The translations under genes and the position numbers were made by a program. Shown piece by piece: positions 1-5,872 of a stretch of DNA of 5,872 bases (positions are counted from its first letter, which is position 1; each line of letters starts with the position of its first letter). The stretch is from Anaerolineae bacterium (GTDB lineage: Bacteria > Chloroflexota > Anaerolineae > JAAYZQ01): the NCBI GenBank assembly GCA_016929795.1, contig JAFGIA010000354.1, positions 1 through 5,872 of the forward strand, read 5' to 3'. The notes under the pieces are model-generated. The model was given only the letters and a program-made list of their open reading frames with translations. It did not search any database and had not been told where the DNA came from.

Positions 1-2
1 GC

Positions 3-779
3 CGGTTCGAGCCGATCCTCCGCGCCCGGGAAGCGGGAGTGCTTCCGCGAGAGCAGTTCGATGCTTACCTGGCCAACCTGCCGCGTTCCGGCCTGGTGCC
101 TCTGTCTACGTGCCGCTTGCTCTTGACTGTGGACGACGAGACGGCACGGCTGCACGCCGTGCAGCAGCTTCTGATGCGGGAATCGCCGGACGGTGTCGAA
201 TCGGTACTGAATTGGGTGGAAGCGGCGACGATGTCGGACGACGACGCGATATCCTTGCTCGCCAAGAATCCGAAATTCGCAGCAGAGGCGCTGCGCGCGC
301 GTGAGGGCCGGCCCACGGCCGACCGCCTGCTGCAGGCGTTCAGCCAGAAGGCAGAGAACGTAGTGCGCGTCGGCAGTTGGCTGCGCTGCAGCCTGGGATG
401 GGGGCGGATCGACGGGATAGAACACCGGGACAGTGGAGCGAGTGTGCGGTGGTGCATCGGCGGATCGAGCCCCTACCGGCTGACGGTGACCCTCCGCCCT
501 GATGAGCACGCGGAGATCGTCTGCATCGACTTGCTCTCATCCACGGCCGAGTTTGTGGAGCCGGGATATGTTCGCACCTGTACCGAGTGCGAGCAGTTCT
601 CCACTCAAGACCTGGACTTGTTGTCCAAGCACCACCTGGCGGCCCACCGCCAGGGAACCCCTCAGGATCGCAAGTATTTCCGCGACGGCTTTGCCAGATT
701 TCGTGTTGAGGAGAGTCGCTCCATTCCGCTGTCCTCGTTCGAGCTTGTTTCGGTCAAGCCTTCGAAGCAGTTGGTGTGA
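3..779 (+). CDS. Uncharacterised protein, 5'-partial, with SH3-like segment and C2H2-like zinc cluster
   Basis: The reading frame is open from the window's left edge to the TGA at 777-779, giving at least 258 residues. A GTG at 39 could start a 246-residue protein, with GGGAAG at 28-33 before it. However, the 12 codons before it (RFEPILRAREAG) read as continuous helical protein, so the true start is probably outside the window. Numbering from GTG39, residues 1-105 look helical and soluble. Residues 108-170 look beta-rich and include VGSWLRCSLGWGRIDGIE, similar in style to small SH3/Tudor-like barrels attached to DNA helicases. Residues 181-203 hold C181-x2-C184 and H198/H199/H203, spaced like a C2H2 zinc finger. 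No signal peptide or membrane segment is visible, so it is probably cytoplasmic. It ends 33 bases before the giant helicase gene on the same strand, suggesting co-expression and a shared process. I do not recognise the family; a DNA-binding accessory role is inference. High confidence that it is coding, low for function. Confidence 0.85.
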   Translation, partial: RFEPILRAREAGVLPREQFDAYLANLPRSGLVPLSTCRLLLTVDDETARLHAVQQLLMRESPDGVESVLNWVEAATMSDDDAISLLAKNPKFAAEALRAREGRPTADRLLQAFSQKAENVVRVGSWLRCSLGWGRIDGIEHRDSGASVRWCIGGSSPYRLTVTLRPDEHAEIVCIDLLSSTAEFVEPGYVRTCTECEQFSTQDLDLLSKHHLAAHRQGTPQDRKYFRDGFARFRVEESRSIPLSSFELVSVKPSKQLV

Positions 780-800
780 TCGCCAGGCGCATGGCATGGA

Positions 801-805
801 AAGGA
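801..805 (+). promoter_or_regulatory. Ribosome binding site AAGGA deciding the TTG start of the large helicase
   Basis: AAGGA (within GGAAAGGA, 798-805) lies 7 bases before the TTG at 813. The frame has no ATG or GTG between the preceding in-frame stop (777-779) and TTG813. The first in-frame ATG is codon 154, beyond the Walker A motif, so it cannot be the functional start. Spacing and sequence are typical of a Shine-Dalgarno site and make TTG813 the best start. Confidence 0.75.
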
Positions 806-812
806 CACAGCA

Positions 813-3800
813 TTGACGACACAGATTGATCCGTTACAGACGACGGCCCTGATCCGGGATACTTATCTGCGCTACCTGAAAACCATCTACCCGTTTCAAG
901 AGCCGGATCTGCGTGAGCAGTTCTGGCAGGCCCTGGAAAGGCCCGCGCTCCTGGTCAAGGGGCCACTCCTGGAAGCATCCCCCCCTTTCAAAACGGGGCG
1001 CAGCATCGAGCGCCTGATCCTGGATCGCGTGCTCCACCCCGGCTTTCGCAACCTGTGTGGTGATGCACTGCCATTGGCACGTCCGCTCTACCTGCACCAG
1101 GAGCAGGGCATTGAGAAGGTCGTGCGCGGGGACCGCAACGTGATCGTGTCAACCGGTACGGGCAGTGGCAAAACCGAGACCTTCCTCGTGCCCATCCTCG
1201 ATCACCTGTTAAAGGAAAGAGCGGCCGGTACCCTCGATCTTCCCGGTGTCCGGGCGCTGCTTCTCTATCCGATGAACGCGCTTGCCAATGACCAGCTCAA
1301 GCGGCTGCGGCGGGTGCTCGGTCACTATTCCGAGATCACGTTTGGCCGCTACACAGGGGAAACCCGCGAGACGGAAGGGCAGGCCGAAGACGCCTTTCGT
1401 AACCAGTTTCCCCACGAGCCACGCCTGCCGAATGAGCTCATCAGCCGGGCTGAGATGCGAGCAGGGCCCCCGCACATCCTGCTGACCAACTATGCCATGC
1501 TCGAGTACCTACTCCTGCGCCCTCAAGACTGCGAGTTTTTTGACGGGCCGCCGGGAGAACATTGGCGTTTTCTGGTGCTCGACGAAGCACACGTCTATGA
1601 CGGCGCGTCGGGCATCGAGATGGCGATGCTGCTGCGCCGGCTGAAGGATCGCGTGGTGCGCAGCGAGCCTGGCCGGCTGCGCTGCATGGCCACCAGTGCT
1701 ACCCTGGGACGCGGGCGAGAGGATTATCCGGCCGTGACCCGCTTTGCCAGCGAGCTTTTCGGCGAACCGTTCGAGTGGGTAGACAAAGACCCGGCACGGC
1801 AGGACGTAGTGGCTGCCACGCGGCTGCCGATGGCCGCCGTGACCGAAGTGTGGGGCGACGGCTCTCCCGAGTTGTACGCCAGGCTGCAAGGGGTTCTATC
1901 AAGCGGTCAAGATAGCTCCAGGGACATCGTCGAGGTGCTGGCCGCAACAGCCGAAGCGAACGGGGTGCCGCCGTCCGTGGTGGCAGAAGCGCGACAACCC
2001 GTGGCAGATTCGCAGGAACACGAAGCGGTGAATCATTTCCTGTACCTGCTCCTGCGTGGGGATGGGCGCCTGCACGTCCTCCAGGATCGCCTCGCGGAAA
2101 AACCGTGCTTTCTGAGCGACCTGGCCGAGGACTTGTTGCCAGGGCGCGAGGACGCTGCCCCGCGGTTGATCGACCTGGTCGCCTGCGCCGTGCGCGCCCG
2201 GCCCGATCCCGACAGTCTCTCCCTGTTGCCCGCGCGTTATCATGTCTTTGCCCGTGCCCTGGAGGGGGCATTTGCCTGCCTCGACGTGCAGGCGCACCAG
2301 GATGCAGAGAACCATCCGCCGCGCCTCTTTTTGACACGCCACGAAGAGTGCCCACACTGCGGCTCACGGGTGGTGGAGATGGCCACCTGCACCCGCTGCG
2401 GTGCGGCGTACGTGGTCGGCCGCATTTCTCGCGACGCAGAGGGCAGCCGCTGCACCGTGCTGCGACACCTCACCGGCCAGCCGGACGATCCCCGCGGCGA
2501 GCAAGCCTTTTTCTTGCTTGGAAGCCAACCGGTGAGGGTGGACGAAGACGAAGCGGTGATTACCGGCGAGGACCTGGACGGCATTCCCGAGGATACAGCC
2601 GAAACGTATGTGTTGTGCGTACGCTGCGGCACGGTCACGCCGGAGAATGACAGCAGACTGGGCTGTGACTGCGCTCCCTCGTCGCCGCGGATCGTATTGC
2701 GCCGGGTAGATCTCCAGGGCAATACGGAGCTGCGGCGCTGCCTGGCCTGTGGGTCGCGCAGTAACTCGGGCATCGTCTACCGCTTCCTGACCGGCCAGGA
2801 CGCGCCGGTGAGCGTGCTGGCGACTTCGCTGTACCAAACCTTGCCACCGTCGACTGATGAAGTGATGGAAGCACTGCCTGGGCAGGGCCGGAAGCTGCTA
2901 ACTTTCTCGGACAGCCGGCAAGATGCCGCCTTCTTTGCTCCTTACCTGGAGCGCACCTACCGCCAGGTTCTGCGCCGCCGCCTGATCCTGAAAACAGTGC
3001 TCGACGATCCTGCCGGCCGCGAGGGCCGGCTGCGACTGCAGGACGTAGCCGGGCGGCTGCTGCACCAGGCGGAGGACATTGGGCTGTTCGAGCAGCGAGA
3101 AAGCTACGACGAACGCCAGCGGCACATGGCCCGGTGGCTGATGCAAGAGCTGATCGCCTGGGACCGGCGGATTAGCCTGGAAGGACTGGGGCTGCTCCGC
3201 TTCCGTCTGGTACAGCCAAGAGGGTGGCGTCCCCCAGCACCTCTGTTAACACCCCCGTGGAACCTGAGTCCGGAAGAGGCGTGGCAGTTGCTGGAGCTGC
3301 TGCTGGACAGCTTGCGACACCAGGGTGCCATCACGTTCCCCCGGGAGGTAGATCCGCGCGACGAGGCATTTGCCCCACGGAACATGGAGCTTTACATCCG
3401 CAAGCAGGATGCCGCGCCGGCGCAGCACGTTTTCGCCTGGCTGCCCAAAACTGGCAGCAACCGCCGCCTCGAGATCCTGGACCGCCTGCTGGCACGCAAT
3501 ACGGACACGCCGGAACGGCAACGCCGTACCACAGCGCTCGAGATGCTGAGCAATCTGTGGACGCACCTGGCCGATCCCCGTTCCGTGTGGCGCGAGCATC
3601 TTCCGAGTGAGAATCTGAAGGGGGTCGGCATCGTCCACCGCATCAGCCACCAGTTCTGGGAGTTTTTGCCCCTGGTCGGAACTGAGACACAGGTCTATCG
3701 CTGCAACCGCTGCCGGAACGTCTCGCACATCAACCTGCGTGGGGTGTGCCCGAGTTATCGCTGCGACGGGACATTGGAGCCGATTGACGCCACCGCACCG

Positions 3801-5762
3801 GCGTGGGTGGAGAACCACTACCGCCACCTCTACCAGGGCATGGAGCCCATTCCCCTGAGTGCCGAGGAGCACACGGCGCAGTGGACGAGTGAGTACGCAG
3901 CGTCGGTGCAAGAGCGTTTCGTCCAGGGAGAGCTAAACGCCCTGAGCTGTTCGACGACCTTTGAACTGGGAGTGGACGTCGGCGAGCTGCAGGCGGTGTT
4001 GATGCGCAACGTGCCGCCGACGACGGCCAACTATGTGCAGCGTGCCGGGCGTGCCGGGCGGCGCACCGACTCGGCGGCACTGGCGCTGACCTATGCCCAG
4101 CGCCGCTCCCACGATCTGACCCACTATGGTCGTCCGCAGGATCTCGTCGCCGGTCGCATCCGGCCACCGGTCATCTCGCTCACCAATGAAAAGATCGTGC
4201 GGCGCCATGCCCACTCTGTCCTCTTTTCCGCCTTTTTCCGCTGGGCCAAAGACGAGTGCCATCGCGATTTTGGCAAGGTAGGGCCTTTCTTCGAAGCTGA
4301 CGAGTCAGGCACCACGGGGCCAGATCTCCTGCGGCAGTACGTCGAGTCCTATTCCGCTCCGGTGCAAGAAGCGCTGCGACGCATCGTCCCGGCGGATCTC
4401 CAAGATGAGCTGGGCATCGAGGACTGGGACTGGCTGCCAGACCTTTGGAATGAAGAAGGCACGGGTATTCTTGACAGAGTCGTGTGGGAGGTCAGGGAAG
4501 ACCTCGAAACTCTGCGCCAACTCGAAGAACGGGCGGTAGCCAGGCGTGACTATCGAGAAAGTCAGCACTTTCAACGTGTCGCCAGGACCGTGCAAAGCCG
4601 GGATCTGCTCGGATTTCTTGGCTCACGCAACGTGTTGCCCAAGTATGGCTTTCCGACAGATGTGGTAGAGCTGCGCACCAATCACCTGCCGGTGGAAGAG
4701 GCCGCGCGGGTTGAGCTGCAGCGTGACCTGCGCATCGCCATCTCCGAGTACGCCCCTGGCGGAGAAGTGGTGGCGGCCAAACGCATCTGGGTTGGCGGCG
4801 GGCTCAACAAGCAGATCAACCGGGACTGGGAAACCTTCAACTATGCCGTCTGCCCCCAATGCGGCCGCTTTCATCGCTCTGTGGATGAGCTTGAAGGGCC
4901 GTGTACCGTTTGTGGCGCGAATCTACGAGGCTGGCCACGCCTGTACGGGACATTTGTCAAGCCGGAGTTTGGCTTTATCGTCGGGCAACCGCCGCGATCT
5001 TCAGGGGAAGCGCGCCCACGGCGCATCTATTCCTCGCGCGTCTACTTTGCCGACTACCAGGTTCCCCCTGGCAGTGATGCATCGGCAGATCCTGTCTTTG
5101 AGGAGTCTGGCGAGCTTTCCAGCGCGCAGGTGCAGTTGTGGCACCGTTATTCTCGTTTCGGCAAGATGGCCGTCGTCAATCCGGGGCCGATGAACCGCGG
5201 CTTTCGAATCTGCTATACTTGTGGCTTTGCCGAGCCTGCGCCCGAGATGGCGATTGGCCGGCGCCGGCGAGCCCCGGGCGCTCACGAAAATCCACGGACG
5301 CGGGAATCGTGCCGCGGCCGGCTGGAAATTCGTCACCTCGGGCACGAATTCATCACCGACGTGTTGGAGCTGCGTTTTCGGGGGCTGCTTGCATCCACGG
5401 TCGAGTATGAGCTGTGGCTTTCGCTGCTCTATGCGCTGTTGGAAGGGGCCAGCGAGGCCCTCAGCATCCGCCGCGACGACCTCGACGGCACGCTCTATCG
5501 CTACACCTATGACATGCCGCCGGCCCTGGTGTTGTACGACAACGTGCCTGGCGGCGCGGGTCACGTCCGGCGGATCGCTGATGAGCTGCCTGTGGTGTGC
5601 CAAGCTGCCTGGGAGCGGGTGGATAGGTGCGAGTGCGGTGAAGAGACGAGCTGTTACGAGTGCCTGCGCAACTTCCGCAACCAGCCATTCCATGACCAGC
5701 TCCAGCGGGGGCTGGCGCGACAATTCCTGCACGGCCTGCTCCAGGGAGCAGGCATCCTCTAG
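813..5762 (+). CDS. Giant DEAH-box SF2 helicase with C-terminal DUF1998 (MrfA-like zinc-binding) domain
   Basis: A 1649-residue predicted ATP-dependent nucleic-acid helicase or translocase, starting at TTG. RecA-like lobe 1 (about 90-330) shows a Q-motif-like LHQEQ (94-98), Walker A STGTGSGKTE (113-122), motif Ia YPMNALAND (152-160), LLTNYAMLEY (223-232), DEAH (257-260) and SATL (295-298). A roughly 330-residue insert carries Cys pairs at 513/516, 526/529, 602/605, 618/620 and 643/646. Lobe 2 is split: FSDSRQDAA (698-706), then another large insert with Cys 964/967/979/984, then STTFELGVDVGELQ (1047-1060) and motif VI YVQRAGRAGRR (1074-1084). The C-terminal part has LPKYGFP (1275-1281), Cys 1347/1350/1364/1367 and 1467/1470, then DUF1998: YELWLSLLYALLEGASEAL (1532-1550), LYDNVPGGAGH (1574-1584), and Cys 1606/1608/1614/1617 followed by NQPFH (1623-1627). 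All core ATPase motifs appear intact, and there are no frameshifts or transmembrane segments. MrfA, a shorter relative, unwinds DNA in mitomycin repair; other relatives act in DISARM, Druantia and Dpd systems. The architecture excludes a plain MrfA/YprA. Which defence family it belongs to is unresolved, so no symbol is given. Confidence 0.95.
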   Translation: MTTQIDPLQTTALIRDTYLRYLKTIYPFQEPDLREQFWQALERPALLVKGPLLEASPPFKTGRSIERLILDRVLHPGFRNLCGDALPLARPLYLHQEQGIEKVVRGDRNVIVSTGTGSGKTETFLVPILDHLLKERAAGTLDLPGVRALLLYPMNALANDQLKRLRRVLGHYSEITFGRYTGETRETEGQAEDAFRNQFPHEPRLPNELISRAEMRAGPPHILLTNYAMLEYLLLRPQDCEFFDGPPGEHWRFLVLDEAHVYDGASGIEMAMLLRRLKDRVVRSEPGRLRCMATSATLGRGREDYPAVTRFASELFGEPFEWVDKDPARQDVVAATRLPMAAVTEVWGDGSPELYARLQGVLSSGQDSSRDIVEVLAATAEANGVPPSVVAEARQPVADSQEHEAVNHFLYLLLRGDGRLHVLQDRLAEKPCFLSDLAEDLLPGREDAAPRLIDLVACAVRARPDPDSLSLLPARYHVFARALEGAFACLDVQAHQDAENHPPRLFLTRHEECPHCGSRVVEMATCTRCGAAYVVGRISRDAEGSRCTVLRHLTGQPDDPRGEQAFFLLGSQPVRVDEDEAVITGEDLDGIPEDTAETYVLCVRCGTVTPENDSRLGCDCAPSSPRIVLRRVDLQGNTELRRCLACGSRSNSGIVYRFLTGQDAPVSVLATSLYQTLPPSTDEVMEALPGQGRKLLTFSDSRQDAAFFAPYLERTYRQVLRRRLILKTVLDDPAGREGRLRLQDVAGRLLHQAEDIGLFEQRESYDERQRHMARWLMQELIAWDRRISLEGLGLLRFRLVQPRGWRPPAPLLTPPWNLSPEEAWQLLELLLDSLRHQGAITFPREVDPRDEAFAPRNMELYIRKQDAAPAQHVFAWLPKTGSNRRLEILDRLLARNTDTPERQRRTTALEMLSNLWTHLADPRSVWREHLPSENLKGVGIVHRISHQFWEFLPLVGTETQVYRCNRCRNVSHINLRGVCPSYRCDGTLEPIDATAPAWVENHYRHLYQGMEPIPLSAEEHTAQWTSEYAASVQERFVQGELNALSCSTTFELGVDVGELQAVLMRNVPPTTANYVQRAGRAGRRTDSAALALTYAQRRSHDLTHYGRPQDLVAGRIRPPVISLTNEKIVRRHAHSVLFSAFFRWAKDECHRDFGKVGPFFEADESGTTGPDLLRQYVESYSAPVQEALRRIVPADLQDELGIEDWDWLPDLWNEEGTGILDRVVWEVREDLETLRQLEERAVARRDYRESQHFQRVARTVQSRDLLGFLGSRNVLPKYGFPTDVVELRTNHLPVEEAARVELQRDLRIAISEYAPGGEVVAAKRIWVGGGLNKQINRDWETFNYAVCPQCGRFHRSVDELEGPCTVCGANLRGWPRLYGTFVKPEFGFIVGQPPRSSGEARPRRIYSSRVYFADYQVPPGSDASADPVFEESGELSSAQVQLWHRYSRFGKMAVVNPGPMNRGFRICYTCGFAEPAPEMAIGRRRRAPGAHENPRTRESCRGRLEIRHLGHEFITDVLELRFRGLLASTVEYELWLSLLYALLEGASEALSIRRDDLDGTLYRYTYDMPPALVLYDNVPGGAGHVRRIADELPVVCQAAWERVDRCECGEETSCYECLRNFRNQPFHDQLQRGLARQFLHGLLQGAGIL
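5734..5753 (+). other. Perfect 8-bp inverted repeat (RNA hairpin) at the 3' end of the helicase gene
   Basis: GCCTGCTC (5734-5741) and GAGCAGGC (5746-5753) are exact reverse complements separated by CAGG. A GC-rich stem-loop would form in the mRNA over the last helicase codons, 6 bases before the stop and 27 bases before the next start codon. No T-run follows, so it is not a standard intrinsic terminator. It could tune readthrough, mRNA stability or translation of the next gene, or be incidental to coding sequence (the encoded residues are GLLQGAG). Confidence 0.4.
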
Positions 5763-5770
5763 GCGGGGAC

Positions 5771-5774
5771 GAGG
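5771..5774 (+). promoter_or_regulatory. Ribosome binding site GAGG of the downstream gene
   Basis: GAGG (within GGGGACGAGGTG, 5765-5776) lies 6 bases before ATG5781. It supports this start over the in-frame ATG at 5790, which has no comparable purine-rich site at good spacing. It sits in the 18-base gap after the helicase stop, consistent with translational coupling. Confidence 0.7.
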
Positions 5775-5780
5775 TGTGAT

Positions 5781-5872
5781 ATGGCGCGCATGATTCCTGA
5801 GCCGATGCACCCGGATACGCAGAGCCCGGCCGAACGCAAGCTGTACGGTGGGTTCCAGGACCAGTTGCCGGA
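5781..5872 (+). CDS. Probable NERD-domain (nuclease-related) protein, N-terminal 30 residues only
   Basis: The gene starts at ATG5781 and runs in frame off the right edge, so only 30 complete codons are seen. The N-terminus starts MARMIPEPM, then HPDTQSPAERKLYGGF (residues 10-25). From memory, NERD-domain proteins often start with a MIP-type segment followed by a T-x-S-x-A/G-E-R/x-x-L/hydrophobic motif leading into the first helix; here the motif's glutamate is residue 18. Many such proteins continue into a UvrD- or DEAD-like helicase, which would make this a nuclease/helicase, but that part is not in the window. It lies 18 bases after the helicase stop with its own ribosome binding site, so it is very probably in the same operon. 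The coding call is strong; the family call rests on about 25 residues and is moderate. Confidence 0.65.
   Translation, partial: MARMIPEPMHPDTQSPAERKLYGGFQDQLP

Noticed and set aside
780..812. Possible promoter or regulator site between the first gene and the helicase
   Set aside because: The 33-base gap is too short and lacks recognisable -35/-10 boxes; only the ribosome binding site and a weak 4-bp GCCA/TGGC pairing are visible.
502..816. 104-codon + strand frame bridging the first gene and the helicase start
   Set aside because: It overlaps the C2H2-like coding region of the upstream gene in another frame, and its Ser/Arg/Pro-rich product looks non-natural.
1699..2367. 222-codon open frame on the - strand
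   Set aside because: Very Arg/Pro/Gly-rich translation typical of GC-rich antisense frames, and it overlaps the helicase fully.
3012..3030. Perfect 7-bp inverted repeat GCCGGCC / GGCCGGC with a 5-base loop
   Set aside because: It lies deep inside the helicase coding region with no T-run or nearby gene boundary; such GC-rich repeats are expected by chance at this base composition.
3246..3911. 221-codon open frame on the - strand
   Set aside because: Antisense to the helicase lobe 2 insert with no domain signal and no convincing ribosome binding site noticed; treated as a shadow.
4041..4058. Tandem 9-base repeat CGTGCCGGG x2
   Set aside because: It encodes the RAGRAG of helicase motif VI (QRAGRAGRR), so protein constraint explains it.
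5001..5810. 269-codon open frame on the - strand
   Set aside because: It lies opposite the conserved DUF1998 coding sequence, has low-complexity Arg/His/Gln-rich composition and no recognisable motif; it is a high-GC antisense shadow.

Overview
This is a high-GC bacterial window, roughly 60% GC or a little more by eye. Three protein-coding genes lie head-to-tail on the + strand: a gene cut by the left edge, one complete very large gene filling about 84% of the window, and the first 30 codons of a third gene cut by the right edge. The gaps are only 33 and 18 bases and both internal junctions have Shine-Dalgarno sequences, so one polycistronic unit is likely. No promoter, intrinsic terminator, tRNA, rRNA, IS element or CRISPR array was seen. 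The sequence does not identify the lineage beyond a GC-rich bacterium.

Layout: (1) positions 3-779 hold the C-terminal 258 residues of an unrecognised protein. It has a helical N-terminal half, a probable small beta-barrel (SH3-like, 'GWGRI') segment, and a C2H2-like Cys/His cluster. (2) Positions 813-5762 encode a 1649-residue superfamily 2 DEAH-box helicase with a C-terminal DUF1998 (MrfA-type zinc-binding) domain and many CxxC zinc knuckles. It has a TTG start that is well supported by its ribosome binding site. (3) From 5781 a gene begins whose N-terminus resembles NERD-domain (nuclease-related domain) proteins, which often carry a helicase module further on.

A giant DUF1998 helicase beside a probable NERD nuclease/helicase and an uncharacterised zinc/DNA-binding-like protein resembles the cores of anti-phage islands. 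DUF1998 helicases occur in DISARM (DrmA/DrmB), Druantia (DruE) and the Dpd DNA-modification system (DpdJ). The helicase here matches the general architecture, but I cannot assign it to one of these by eye. The working hypothesis is a DNA-processing defence or repair module: the large helicase as ATP-driven translocase, the NERD protein as nuclease, and the upstream protein as an accessory DNA-binding or specificity factor. The defence role is inference from family and neighbourhood.
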